64,000 nt of DNA from Glycomyces sp. TRM65418 (GCF_019710475.1 NZ_JAJFAX010000006.1:248001-312000); one strand, 5' to 3'; counted from the first letter of the stretch, positions 36,512 through 45,861 are shown. The notes: generated by a model not told the origin, from the letters alone. Numbers and translations are program-made.

Positions 36512-37543
36512 ATGCCACTGCCGCAGTCCATGCGAACGTCGGTCCTGCGGGGACCCCGCAGCGTCGCCCTCGTCGAGCGGCCCGTCCCCGAGCCCGGCCC
36601 CCGCCAGGTGCTGATCAAAGTGAGCGCCGTCGGCGTCTGCGGCTCTGACGTGCACTACTACGAGCACGGCCGCATCGGCCAGTACGTCGTCGAACAGCCG
36701 CTGGTCCTGGGGCATGAGGCCTCCGGCGTCATCGTCGATCGAGGCCCAGGCGCCGCGCGCCACCGTGTCGGCCAGCGGGTCTCGCTGGAACCCGGCGTCC
36801 CTGACTTCACCTGCGTGCACTGCCGCGCGGGCCGCTACAACCTGTGCCTCGACATGCGGTTCTTCGCGACGCCCCCGATCGACGGAGCCTTCGCCGAGTA
36901 CGTCGTGTTGCACGAGGAGTTCGCCCACCCCGTCTCCGACTCGCTCAGCGACGAGGCCGCCGCTCTGCTCGAACCGCTTTCGGTGGGAGTCTGGGCTTGC
37001 CGCAAGGCGAACGTCGGCCCCGGTGACCGCGTGTTCGTCTCCGGCGCCGGCCCCATCGGACTCGTCTCCGCACAGACCGCCCGCGCCTTCGGCGCGAGCG
37101 AAGTCGTCGTCACCGACGTCAACCCCAAGCGCCTGGCGCTGGCGGCCGAACTCGGTGCCACCGGCGCAATCGACGTCGCATCGACACCCCTGGCCGAAGC
37201 CGCCTTCGAACCCACGGTGCTCTTGGAATGCTCCGGCAACCCGAAAGCCGTCAATGCCGCGATCCGCACCGTCGCCCCCGCAGGCCGAGTCGTCCTCGTC
37301 GGCATGGGCGGCGACGAGTTCGCCCTTCCCGTCTCTCGCATCCAAGAACGCGAGCTTGTCCTCACCGGCACCTTCCGCTACGCCAACACGTGGCCCGCCG
37401 CGATCGACCTCGCGGCCTCCGGCCGCGTCGACCTCGACCGGCTCGTCACCGGCCGCTTCCCGCTCGCCCAGGCCGAACAGGCCCTCACCAGCGGCATGCG
37501 CGATCCGGCCTCGGTCAAGGCGGTCGTCCTGCCACAGGAATGA
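36512..37543 (+). CDS. zinc-dependent polyol dehydrogenase (sorbitol/xylitol type)
   Basis: A 343-residue MDR enzyme. The catalytic zinc site is C43 in GVCGSDVHYYEHG plus GHEASG, and the structural lobe is CVHCRAGRYNLC, with one of the four usual cysteines replaced (Asp-Phe before the first Cys). The Rossmann motif is GAGPIGLVSAQTARAFGA followed by D in VVTDVNPKR, favouring NAD. Highest resemblance is to L-iditol/sorbitol 2-dehydrogenases. First gene of the importer operon; 77 bp to the binding-protein gene. Confidence 0.87.
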   Translation: MPLPQSMRTSVLRGPRSVALVERPVPEPGPRQVLIKVSAVGVCGSDVHYYEHGRIGQYVVEQPLVLGHEASGVIVDRGPGAARHRVGQRVSLEPGVPDFTCVHCRAGRYNLCLDMRFFATPPIDGAFAEYVVLHEEFAHPVSDSLSDEAAALLEPLSVGVWACRKANVGPGDRVFVSGAGPIGLVSAQTARAFGASEVVVTDVNPKRLALAAELGATGAIDVASTPLAEAAFEPTVLLECSGNPKAVNAAIRTVAPAGRVVLVGMGGDEFALPVSRIQERELVLTGTFRYANTWPAAIDLAASGRVDLDRLVTGRFPLAQAEQALTSGMRDPASVKAVVLPQE

Positions 37544-37620
37544 CGGCCCGCAACTTCCTACCTGCCCATTCAATGAGAAAGCACGCTCAAGCTGAGCGTC
37601 GATAGGACGAGGAGGTCCTG

Positions 37621-38967
37621 ATGAAAACCCCTTACCGAACCAGAACACTGCTGGCGGTGGCCGCCGCCACGGCGCTGGCCGCGGCCGCATGTTCCGGCGC
37701 AGGCGGTGGAGGCGCCGACACGATCACCATCGCCACGGTCGCCAACCCGCAGATGCAGGACATGGAGCAGCTGTCCTCGATCTACGAGGAGGAGACCGGC
37801 AACAAGGTCGAGTTCGTCGTCCTGCCCGAGAACGAACTGCGCGACAAGGTCACCCAGGACATCGCCACCGGCTCCGGCCAGTACGACATCGTCACCATCG
37901 GCTCCTACGAGGCGCCGATCTGGGCCGAGAACGGCTGGCTGGCCAACCTGGACGAGTACGCGAGCGACCCGGAATACGACGTCGACGACCTGCTCCCGCC
38001 CGTGCGCGAGTCGCTGACCTACGAGGACAGTCTGTATGCGGTCCCGTTCTACGGTGAATCGTCATTCCTAATGTACCGCAAGGACCTCTTCGAGGCCGCG
38101 GGCGTCACCATGCCCGAGAACCCGACCTGGACCGAGGTCGCCGACCTCGCCAGGCAGCTCGACGACCCCGAGAATGACGTCGCCGGCATCTGCCTGCGCG
38201 GCCTGGCCGGCTGGGGCGAGGTGATGGCTCCGCTGGACACCATGATCCACACCTTCGGCGGCCGCTGGTACGACGAGGACTGGAACGCCCAGCTGACCAG
38301 CCCCGAGACGAAGGAGGCCGTGCAGTTCTATGTGGACCTGGTCCGGAACTACGGCGAGGACGGCGCTTCCAATGCAGGCTTCTCGGAGTGTCTGACCGCC
38401 ACCAGCCAGGGCAATGCCGCGATGTGGTTCGATGCCACGGTCGCCGCCTCAGTACTGGAGGACCCGAACTCCTCCGACGCGGCCGGGAAGATGGGCTACG
38501 TGCCGGCCCCAGTGATGGAGACCGAGCACTCCGGTTGGTTGTGGGCCTGGTCCCTGGCGGTCCCCGAGACGTCTGAGAAGAAGGACGCGGCCTGGGAGTT
38601 CATGTCCTGGGCGACCGGCAAGGACTACATGAACCTGGTCGGCGAGGAACTGGGCTGGGCCCGCGTCCCGCCGGGCAGCCGCGCCTCGACCTATGAGATC
38701 CCCGAGTACGCCGAGGCGGCCAGGGCGTTCGCCCCGCAGACCCTCGCGGCGATTGAGAACGTCGATGTGAACAAGCCCGGTCTGTACGAGCAGAACTGGA
38801 CCGGGGTGCAGTACATCGGCATCCCCGAATTCCAGGACCTGGGCACCAAGGTGGGCCAGGAGATCTCCGCGGCGATCGCCGGGAACCAGACCGTCGACGA
38901 AGCACTCGAGAAGGCGCAGGAGTACGCCGAAGAGGTCGCCGTCGAGGGCGGCTACAGGGATCAGTGA
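37621..38967 (+). CDS. polyol/sugar ABC transporter binding lipoprotein (SmoE-like)
   Basis: A 448-residue extracellular binding protein. The leader ends in a lipobox LAAAACSG (C24 lipidated). The mature protein has the CUT1 family 1 pattern of sorbitol/mannitol binders: YDIVTIGSYEAPIWAENGWLANLDEY, SLYAVPFYGESSFLMYRKDLFEAAGV, and TSQGNAAMWFDATVAA. Seven bases separate it from the first permease gene. The dehydrogenases around it support a polyol ligand. Confidence 0.9.
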   Translation: MKTPYRTRTLLAVAAATALAAAACSGAGGGGADTITIATVANPQMQDMEQLSSIYEEETGNKVEFVVLPENELRDKVTQDIATGSGQYDIVTIGSYEAPIWAENGWLANLDEYASDPEYDVDDLLPPVRESLTYEDSLYAVPFYGESSFLMYRKDLFEAAGVTMPENPTWTEVADLARQLDDPENDVAGICLRGLAGWGEVMAPLDTMIHTFGGRWYDEDWNAQLTSPETKEAVQFYVDLVRNYGEDGASNAGFSECLTATSQGNAAMWFDATVAASVLEDPNSSDAAGKMGYVPAPVMETEHSGWLWAWSLAVPETSEKKDAAWEFMSWATGKDYMNLVGEELGWARVPPGSRASTYEIPEYAEAARAFAPQTLAAIENVDVNKPGLYEQNWTGVQYIGIPEFQDLGTKVGQEISAAIAGNQTVDEALEKAQEYAEEVAVEGGYRDQ

Positions 38968-38974
38968 TCGACCT

Positions 38975-39928
38975 ATGACGACAACCGTTTCCCCGTCCGC
39001 GGCGCGCGAGCGCCGCGGGCCGGGGCGGCCCCAGAGCCGCACGAAGGTCAAACGCCCCGTCCGTGAGCGTTGGGTCCGACGCGGGCCGCTGCTGCCGGGC
39101 CTGCTCGTGGTCGTCCTGCTGACGCAGATTCCGTTCGTCGTGACGATCTACTACAGCTTCCAGGACCAGAATCTGCTGCGTCCGGGCCAGAGCGCCTTCG
39201 CCGGTTTCGACAACTACGTCGCGATCCTCGGCGACCCCCATTTCCGCGGCGCGGTGTTCCTCAGCCTGTTCCTGACCGCGTCCGTCGTGGTCCTGGCGAC
39301 GGTGCTCGGCATCGCGCTGGCGCTGCTGCTGGACCAGAAGTTCTTGGGCCGCAATCTCGTCCGCACGCTGCTGATCACGCCGTTCCTGGTCATGCCCGCC
39401 GCCGCGGCACTGATCTGGAAGCACGCGATGTTCAATCCGATGTTCGGGATCCTGAACTGGGCGCTGTCCCCGTTCGGCGTGGAGCGCGTCGACTGGGGTT
39501 CGGAGTACCCGCTGTTCTCGCTGGTGCTCATGCTGGTGTGGCAGTGGACCCCGTTCATGATGCTCATCGTCCTCGCCGGACTGCAGAGCCAGGACACCGA
39601 GATCCTGGAGGCCGCCCGCATGGACGGCGCGGGACCGGTGCGGATGTTCTGGCGCATCACGCTGCCGCATCTGCGCCAGTTCATCGAACTGGCGGTCGTG
39701 CTCGGCACCATCTTCATCGTCAACACCTTCGACCCGATCTACCTGATCACCCAGGGCGGGCCGGGTCAGGCCACGACGAACCTGCCGTACTTCATTTACC
39801 AGAAGGCCTTCCGCGCCTTCGACGTCGGCGAATCCGCCGCGGCGGGCGTGCTGGTCGTCATCGGCACGATCGTCATCGTGACGTTCGCGCTGCGCCTCGT
39901 CTCCGGCATGTTCCGAGAGGAGAAGTAA
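38975..39928 (+). CDS. polyol ABC transporter permease (SmoF-like)
   Basis: A 317-residue permease with six membrane segments. The EAA loop (LEAARMDGAGPVRMFWRITLPHLRQ) and the end TIFIVNTFDPIYLITQGGPGQATTNL are typical of sorbitol/mannitol importers. Its stop is 3 bp before the next permease gene. No ATPase gene follows, so a shared ATPase is likely. Confidence 0.9.
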   Translation: MTTTVSPSAARERRGPGRPQSRTKVKRPVRERWVRRGPLLPGLLVVVLLTQIPFVVTIYYSFQDQNLLRPGQSAFAGFDNYVAILGDPHFRGAVFLSLFLTASVVVLATVLGIALALLLDQKFLGRNLVRTLLITPFLVMPAAAALIWKHAMFNPMFGILNWALSPFGVERVDWGSEYPLFSLVLMLVWQWTPFMMLIVLAGLQSQDTEILEAARMDGAGPVRMFWRITLPHLRQFIELAVVLGTIFIVNTFDPIYLITQGGPGQATTNLPYFIYQKAFRAFDVGESAAAGVLVVIGTIVIVTFALRLVSGMFREEK

Positions 39929-39931
39929 GTC

Positions 39932-40837
39932 ATGACCGCGCTGATCTCGAATCCTCCGCTCACCGAAGGCGACGCCGAACTGCCGGATCCGCCGGTACGC
40001 CGCCGCAGCCGTCGAGGCGCGTTGCGTCCACTCTTGCGCACGGGCACGCTCGTCCTGGTGGGCTGGGCTGTTGCGCTGGTGTTCTTCTTCCCGGTGCTGT
40101 GGATGTTCGTCTCCGGGTTCAAGCAGGAGGCGCAGGCCGCGACGAATCCGCCGACCTTCTTCTTCGAGCCGACGCTCGACCAGTTCGAGGCGATCCTCGG
40201 CCGCGACTTCCTGCCGTTCCTGCTCAACTCGCTGATGGCGTCGCTGGGGTCGACGGTCCTGGTGATCATCCTGGGCACCCTCGCCGCTTATGCGCTGTCG
40301 CTGCGGCCGATCCCGGGCTGGAGGGATTCGCTGTTCTTCTTCCTCTCCACCCGCTTCATGCCTCCGGCGGCGATCATCCTGCCGCTGTACGTCCTCGCGA
40401 ACAACGTGGGCGTGCTCGACAACATCACGATGCTCACGCTGATCTACACGGCGATGAACCTGCCGATCGCGGTGTGGATGATCCGGTCGTTCATGATGGA
40501 GCTGCCCAAGGGGGTCCTGGAGGCCGCCAAGGTCGACGGGGCGCCGTTCCTCACCGAGATCCGTAAGATCATCCTGCCGATGATCGCGCCCGGCCTGGCC
40601 GCGACCGCGCTGATCTGCTTCATCTTCGCCTGGAACGAGTTCTTCTTCGCCGTCAGCATGACCTCGACGCAGGCCGCCACGGTCCCTGTGTTCCTCACCG
40701 GGTTCATCACCAGCGAGGGCCTGTTCCTCGCCCGCTTGTCCGCCGCCGCCACCATGGCCGCATTCCCGGTGATCCTCGCCGGCTGGATCGCCCAGAAATG
40801 GCTGGTCCGTGGCCTTACCATGGGAGCCGTGAAGTAA
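39932..40837 (+). CDS. polyol ABC transporter permease (SmoG-like)
   Basis: A 301-residue permease with six membrane segments and the EAA loop LEAAKVDGAPFLTEIRKIILP; the ending (LSAAATMAAFPVILAGWIAQKWLVRGLTMGAVK) is the hallmark of SmoG/MtlG proteins. Its stop codon TAA overlaps the next start as TAATG, showing tight coupling to the dehydrogenase gene. Confidence 0.91.
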   Translation: MTALISNPPLTEGDAELPDPPVRRRSRRGALRPLLRTGTLVLVGWAVALVFFFPVLWMFVSGFKQEAQAATNPPTFFFEPTLDQFEAILGRDFLPFLLNSLMASLGSTVLVIILGTLAAYALSLRPIPGWRDSLFFFLSTRFMPPAAIILPLYVLANNVGVLDNITMLTLIYTAMNLPIAVWMIRSFMMELPKGVLEAAKVDGAPFLTEIRKIILPMIAPGLAATALICFIFAWNEFFFAVSMTSTQAATVPVFLTGFITSEGLFLARLSAAATMAAFPVILAGWIAQKWLVRGLTMGAVK

Positions 40838-41844
40838 TGCGCGCCATCATCGTCGAAGCGCCCGGCCAAATCAAGAGCACCACTGTGGACGAGCCAACGC
40901 CGGGGCCGCGCGAGGTCCTCGTCGCGGTGTCCGGCGCAGGAATCTGCGGGACCGACCTCCACATCATCGACGGCGACCTGGAAGGCACGGTCTACCCGAT
41001 CGTGCCCGGCCACGAGTTCGCCGGCACCGTGGCCGCGGTCGGCTCGCAGGTCACCGAGTTCGCCGAAGGCGACCGCGTGGCCGTTGACCCGAACGTGTTC
41101 TGCGGCGAATGCCACTACTGCAAGATCGGGCGCGGGAACCTGTGCGAGCGCTACAACGCACTCGGCGTGATCAACAGCCCCGGCGCGGCGGCCGAATTCT
41201 GCGTCGCTCCCGTGGCGAACTGCTTTCTCCTGCCCGAGAACGTGTCGCTGGCGGACGCGCCGCTGATCGAGCCGCTCTCCTGCGCCGTGCACGGCTTTGA
41301 CCTGCTGCCCGGCCGGGTCGGCGAGCACTACCTCATCTACGGCGCGGGCACGATGGGCCTGATGATGGCCCAACTCGCCCGCTTCTCGGGGGCGGCGAGC
41401 GTATCGGTCGTCGACCTGAACGCCGACCGCCTCGGGGTCGCCGCCGACCTGGCCGCTGATCGCACCGCCACGGAGGCGAACGCGTTCGACCGACCGCAGG
41501 GCTGGGAGGTCGTCATCGACTGCACGGGCGCCGTTCCGGCGATCGAGGACGGTCTGCGCCGAGTCCGCAAGGGCGGCACATTCCAGGTCTTCGGCGTCGC
41601 ACCCGAGGCCGCGGCCGCATCCTTCTCGCCGTTCCAAGTCTACAAAGACGAGATCCACATCGTCGGATCGATGGCGGTCCTGCACAGTTTCGGTCGCGCC
41701 GTCGAGCTCATGGGCAGAGGAGTGCTCGACCCAGCGGTGATGACCAGCCACCGTTTCGGCCTCGACGAATACGCCGACGCGATCGACCGCTTCCGCGTCG
41801 GCGTCGGACGCAAACTGCAGATCACCCCGGGAGCCCCCGCATGA
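40837..41844 (+). CDS. zinc-dependent alcohol/polyol dehydrogenase
   Basis: A 335-residue MDR dehydrogenase with both zinc sites complete: C36 in ICGTDLHI with GHEFAG, and the four-Cys lobe FCGECHYCKIGRGNLCE. The Rossmann motif is GAGTMGLMMAQLARFSGA with D in VVDLNADR. A second polyol dehydrogenase in the operon besides that at 36512, possibly for a different stereoisomer (for example arabitol versus sorbitol). Confidence 0.88.
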   Translation: MRAIIVEAPGQIKSTTVDEPTPGPREVLVAVSGAGICGTDLHIIDGDLEGTVYPIVPGHEFAGTVAAVGSQVTEFAEGDRVAVDPNVFCGECHYCKIGRGNLCERYNALGVINSPGAAAEFCVAPVANCFLLPENVSLADAPLIEPLSCAVHGFDLLPGRVGEHYLIYGAGTMGLMMAQLARFSGAASVSVVDLNADRLGVAADLAADRTATEANAFDRPQGWEVVIDCTGAVPAIEDGLRRVRKGGTFQVFGVAPEAAAASFSPFQVYKDEIHIVGSMAVLHSFGRAVELMGRGVLDPAVMTSHRFGLDEYADAIDRFRVGVGRKLQITPGAPA

Positions 41845-41945
41845 CGTACGCGGAACACCAGGAGCGCCGACGCCATCGTCTACGCTTTCACTTGCAGGAC
41901 GATCACCACAGCGGCCGTCGCCGAGGAACGGGGAGGAGGATTCGT

Positions 41946-42758
41946 ATGACCGGTAAGACCAGGCCTACGCAGGCCGATGTCGACCAGCGCCGCCAGGCCG
42001 TCCTGAACAGCGTGGCCGAGGAAGGCGAGATCCGCATCGCCGACCTCGCGACCCGCTTCGAGGTCAGCCTCATGACGATGCACCGCGACCTCGATGTCCT
42101 CGCCGAGCGGCACATGCTCCGCAAGGAACGCGGCCGCGCCGTCGCCTACCCCGCACTGACCATGGAGACCGCCACGCGCTTCCGAGAGGACGCGAACCTC
42201 GCCGAGAAGCGCGCGATGTGCGACGCGGTCGCCTCCCACATTGAGGCCGGCAGCACCGTGCTCATCGACGATTCGAGCACCTTGTACCCCCTCGCGGGAT
42301 CGCTCGCCCGCAAGGGAGTCGAACGGCTCACGGTCATTACCAACTCGATCGGCGTCGCCCAGCACGTTACGAGGGAACTCCCGCGCGTCGAAGTCACGCT
42401 GCTCGGCGGGCGCTTCCACGGCGAGTTCAACTCCTGCACCGGGCCCGAGGTCACGCGCGCCCTCGGACGCCTCCACGCCGACCTCGCCCTGATGTCCGCC
42501 ACCACGATCCTCCAAGGCCGCCTCTACCACCCACTGCGCGAGTTCGTCGAGGTCAAAGAATCCATGATGGAATCGGCTGAGCATGCCATGCTGCTGGTCG
42601 ACCACACCAAGTTCGGCAAGACCGCCACCTTCCAGTACGGCACGGCCGCCGACTACCTGACGACCTTCATCGACGCCGCCGTCCCCGAGGAGGAGATCGC
42701 CGCCATGCGCGAGCTCCGAGCCGACGTACACATCGTCTCCCCGGACGCGGCCCGATGA
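41946..42758 (+). CDS. DeoR-family regulator of the polyol operon
   Basis: A 270-residue DeoR regulator: HTH at about 20-60 (IADLATRFEVSLMTMHRDLDVL) and a DeoRC domain (VLIDDSSTLYPLAGSLA, TVITNSIGVAQ, LLVDHTKFGKTA). The ATG at 41946 directly follows a perfect GGGAGGAGGA ribosome site, so this start is preferred over an upstream frame opening at 41841. The gap after the dehydrogenase gene is 101 bp. It probably controls the operon through the AT-rich repeat at 36429. Confidence 0.87.
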   Translation: MTGKTRPTQADVDQRRQAVLNSVAEEGEIRIADLATRFEVSLMTMHRDLDVLAERHMLRKERGRAVAYPALTMETATRFREDANLAEKRAMCDAVASHIEAGSTVLIDDSSTLYPLAGSLARKGVERLTVITNSIGVAQHVTRELPRVEVTLLGGRFHGEFNSCTGPEVTRALGRLHADLALMSATTILQGRLYHPLREFVEVKESMMESAEHAMLLVDHTKFGKTATFQYGTAADYLTTFIDAAVPEEEIAAMRELRADVHIVSPDAAR

Positions 42759-43492
42759 TCCACGGCCTGTTCGACATCGAAGCGGCCTACCGGCCCACGG
42801 AAGCCGAATCGGCCGCACCGGTACCGCCGGTCCAAGCGGTCTTGTTCGACTTCAGCAACACGCTGTTCAGCATGATCGACCTCCCGACGTGGCTGCGCCG
42901 CGTTGCCGCCGCCAGCGGCCGCTCCGACCTGCTGGACGCCGAGGGCGCTTTCAAAGCCGCGGTCCACCAGCTCAACGCGGGGTACCGCGACCCGGAGGTC
43001 GCCCGGCTCCAAACCGGCCGCGACCTCTCGTCCGAACGGCACTGGGAGGCCATGCACGCCTGGTGGAGCCGTGTTGACCTCCTGCAAGGCGCCGAAGAGG
43101 CCGCCTACGAAGTGCTTCGCGCGCCCGACTCATGGGTCCCGTATCCGGACACGGCGCCGGTCCTGCGGGCACTGAAGGAAGCCGGCATCCGGTTGGGCAT
43201 CGTCAGCGACTTCGGCTGGGATCTGCGCTTCCACCTGAAGCGTCATGACCTGGCCGAGCTGGTCGACACCTGTGTCATCTCCTGCGAGCTCGGCCGGGAG
43301 AAGCCCGACCCCGAGCTGTTCCGCATCGCTTGCGACCGACTGGGCGTCGACCCCAGGGCGGCTCTCATGGTCGGCGACAACCCCGTTCGCGATGGCGCCG
43401 CCGTCGCTTGTGGGCTCCGCGCGTACCTCCTACCGGCCGAACCCCGCACCGGCGAACGAGGCCTGAGCCACGTCCTCGACTTCCTCCACTGA
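42755..43492 (+). CDS. HAD-superfamily hydrolase
   Basis: A 245-residue HAD phosphatase overlapping the DeoR gene by 4 bp. Motif I is FDFSNTLF (nucleophile Asp, but Ser in place of the usual second-Asp position), motif II IVSDFGWD, motif III Lys in GREKPDPELF and motif IV MVGDNPVRDG. The missing second Asp weakens a classic phosphatase call. It closes the polyol operon and may dephosphorylate a sugar phosphate or act in repair of dead-end intermediates. Confidence 0.8.
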   Translation: MIHGLFDIEAAYRPTEAESAAPVPPVQAVLFDFSNTLFSMIDLPTWLRRVAAASGRSDLLDAEGAFKAAVHQLNAGYRDPEVARLQTGRDLSSERHWEAMHAWWSRVDLLQGAEEAAYEVLRAPDSWVPYPDTAPVLRALKEAGIRLGIVSDFGWDLRFHLKRHDLAELVDTCVISCELGREKPDPELFRIACDRLGVDPRAALMVGDNPVRDGAAVACGLRAYLLPAEPRTGERGLSHVLDFLH

Positions 43493-43537
43493 CTGCTGAG
43501 AGCGTCGCCATACCCAGGCTGCGCGCCGGAAAGCCAC

Positions 43538-43560
43538 TAAGAGCGCGTCTCAGTTGGTGG
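43538..43560. repeat. solo IS5-family terminal inverted repeat
   Basis: CTAAGAGCGCGTCTCAGTTGGTG at this place is identical to the copy at 48948-48970 and complementary to the end of the IS at 50344-50365. No transposase follows it; the next 200 bp have only a further partial TTGTCTCAG at 43635. A stranded IS end left after deletion or excision. Confidence 0.75.
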
Positions 43561-43760
43561 GTTTTTGGAAGCGGATGCGAGCCACGGTGTCCCGTCTCGT
43601 TAGTTCCGGGGCAGTCTCGTTTTAGCGGAGGCATCTGGGGGTTGTCTCAGTCGAGCTGAGGTACTCATCCTGAGCCGGTCTTGTGTTGCTGCGTCCTAAA
43701 GCACCCCGGAAGGTACGAAAGGGCCGAACCACCGCACGCAAGCGGCATCCGGCTCCTCCG

Positions 43761-44162
43761 CTATCTGATGCTCTTCCTGTGGGCGACGATCGCCGCGACG
43801 GCGAACCCGACTGTCGCGGCGATGAGCAGTATCAGTGCGGGATTGGCCCCAGCCGGAACGAGCTGTACTGTCCACTCCGTGCATTCGAGCACGAAACTGG
43901 GTGGGAACAGCCACTCTGTGAGGTTGACAAACTCGCCTGCGCCGTGCCGACTGCATTCCTCTCCGGTGTCCCACGGGGAAGACACGAAGAGCGTGCCCAC
44001 GTAGAGCGGGATTGCGATACACAGGGAAGCAAGCGATGCGGCGCTGAACACCGTGCTTCGCGCGGGGCGGCGCTTCCTCAAGGGGGCGGTCACGGCGGCG
44101 ACCGCCAACACCACGAGGATGAGCAACGAGACCGGGCACAGCACCGTCGCGGCGAAGATCAT
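43761..44162 (-). CDS. hypothetical membrane protein
   Basis: A 133-residue protein with three hydrophobic stretches (about 5-27, 42-60 and 107-128) and two cysteines in the central extracytoplasmic loop (EECSRH, FVLECTEW). No domain recognised. It stands between a stranded IS end and a PLP enzyme. The start ATG at 44162 has no strong ribosome site, but the codon pattern and membrane layout look genuine. Confidence 0.55.
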   Translation of the reverse strand: MIFAATVLCPVSLLILVVLAVAAVTAPLRKRRPARSTVFSAASLASLCIAIPLYVGTLFVSSPWDTGEECSRHGAGEFVNLTEWLFPPSFVLECTEWTVQLVPAGANPALILLIAATVGFAVAAIVAHRKSIR

Positions 44163-44459
44163 CGGGTGACTTTAGCCGGTGTGTATCAGAAGGACTCGGC
44201 GGTAGGCCAGGGGTATGACTCCCTGGGGAGGAATTCGCTGAAGACGTCCTCCGTCGCATCGCCGACGGAGAGCGATCTACCCCAACTGAAACGAGGCAGA
44301 TCGACCCGGACCTTGCCCCGGGAACAATGAGAAACCGCAGTTCAACAGCGGTCTGACTGCCTCGGCCTAATTGAGACCGGTCACACGGCGAAGCAGGCAG
44401 TGCGGTCAGCGTGGCGCAGGAGTGTTGAGCGCCGCGGGGCGTACGCCGCTGCGGCGCGA
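44163..44459. other. gene-free stretch
   Basis: About 300 bases between the small membrane protein and the PLP enzyme. Base composition is more mixed than the neighbours. No reading frame with recognisable similarity, no hairpin with a T tract and no repeat seen. Confidence 0.4.
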
Positions 44460-45476
44460 CTAGCCGCTCGATTCCTCGAGAACACTGCGCCAGGGGCCGG
44501 TGTCGATGCCCTTGCCCGCCAGCCACGCGTCGCTGTAATACGTGTCGCGGTACCGTTCGCCCCCTTCGCCGGCGACGATCACCATCGCGCCGGTTGCGCC
44601 GGTGCGGGCGGCGAGTTGGCGTGCGGCCCAGAGGCAGGTACCCGTGGCGGGGCCGTAACGGGTGCCGGTGCGCTCGGCGAGATACCGCATGGCGGCGATG
44701 CTCGCGGCGTCGGGGACGGGAACGACGCGGTCGGCCAGGTCGATGCGGAACGCCGGTTCGATGCGGGGGCGGCCGATGCCGGGAACGCGCGAGGGCATGC
44801 CGGTCCCATAGCCGGGGTCGCCGCTGGCCCAGCCGGGGAAGTACGCCGAGTGCCCGGGGTCGGCCACGGCCACCCGCGTCGGCGCGTCCGCGTACCGGAA
44901 GTGGCGCGCGAGGGTCGCGGCGGTGATACCGGTTCCGGCACCGCATACGACCCACCCTGGGGGTGTGTCGCACTGGGCGAGGAGTTCGCTGCCGATGTTC
45001 CCTGTGCGCCAGTCGGTCGCGGCTTCGGCGCGGTTGAACATGTCGAGGTAGAACCCGTTGTCCTGGGCGGCGATCCGCTCTGCGGTCGTGTAGATCGCCA
45101 GGGGCGGGTCGACCAGTTCGCACCGGCCGCCGAGCGACTCGATCGCGGCGACTTGGGCGGGGTGGGCGCGGGCGGGCATGACGGCGGTGAACGGCAGTCC
45201 GAGGAGGTTTGCGAAGTGTCCCAGGGAGAGGGCGCCGCCGCCTCCGGTGGCTTCGACGAGCGTCGCGCCTTCGCGCAGGTCCCCGCTGGCGAGCGCGTGC
45301 AGGAGGAGGTCGCGGATGAGGCGGTGCTTGAGCTTGCCCGAGGGGTGGGCGGACTCGTCCTTGAGGTGGACGACGGCGCCGCCGAACCGCGCGATCGCGC
45401 GTCGCAGTGGCGTCGCCGGCGCGGGTTCGGCCCGCAGCGCCGTGATCGCCCCGCGTGCCCATGCCGCTTCGGTCAT
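44460..45476 (-). CDS. PLP-dependent fold-type II enzyme (cysteine-synthase-like)
   Basis: A 338-residue enzyme of the cysteine synthase/cystathionine beta-synthase group. The PLP lysine lies in HPSGKLKHRLIRD, the substrate-binding loop reads EATGGGGALSLG in place of the usual SGNTG, and the phosphate site is VCGAGTGIT. The altered loop suggests a substrate other than O-acetylserine, so I would not name it cysteine synthase. Monocistronic, next to an IS5 remnant that lies 9 bp upstream of its start. Confidence 0.8.
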   Translation of the reverse strand: MTEAAWARGAITALRAEPAPATPLRRAIARFGGAVVHLKDESAHPSGKLKHRLIRDLLLHALASGDLREGATLVEATGGGGALSLGHFANLLGLPFTAVMPARAHPAQVAAIESLGGRCELVDPPLAIYTTAERIAAQDNGFYLDMFNRAEAATDWRTGNIGSELLAQCDTPPGWVVCGAGTGITAATLARHFRYADAPTRVAVADPGHSAYFPGWASGDPGYGTGMPSRVPGIGRPRIEPAFRIDLADRVVPVPDAASIAAMRYLAERTGTRYGPATGTCLWAARQLAARTGATGAMVIVAGEGGERYRDTYYSDAWLAGKGIDTGPWRSVLEESSG

Positions 45477-45485
45477 GCGCCCATC

Positions 45486-45845
45486 CTACGCCGGATGCAA
45501 AAGTGGCCGCACTGCGCGAGGTGTGTAGCAGGTGAGAACTGCTGCGAGGGCGAGGAATGCGGTGAGGAGGTGGACATGGCGCTCATATCGGATGGTGAGG
45601 CGGCGGTGGCCGCCGAGCCAGGCGATGGTGCGTTCCACGGCCCGGCGGTGGCAGCCCAGGCGCGCGGAGGACTCGATACCCCGGCGGGCGATGCGGTCGC
45701 TGCCACCGCCCTGGGCGCGTTTCGGTGCGACTGGAATCAGCGGCTCAGTGATTTCCCACAGCCCATCGGGCACCAGACGCTTGGCGAACTCATCCACATC
45801 AGATCGATATCAGATGCCTTGCGTGGCAACCGAGACAAGCTCTTA
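45486..45845 (-). mobile_element. internally deleted IS5-family element
   Basis: A 103-codon frame (45486-45797) joins the first 32 residues of the IS5 transposase found at 49547 (MDEFAKRLVPDGLWE) to its residues from about 207 on (RIARRGIESSARLG, ERTIAWLGGHRRLTIRYERH). Asp107 and Asp187 of the DDE triad fall in the deleted part, so it cannot transpose. The left terminal repeat survives at 45825-45845 (TAAGAGCTTGTCTCGGTTGCC on the minus strand); the right end is lost after TCY. Confidence 0.82.
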
Positions 45846-45861
45846 CTGGCCGTGCTCATCA

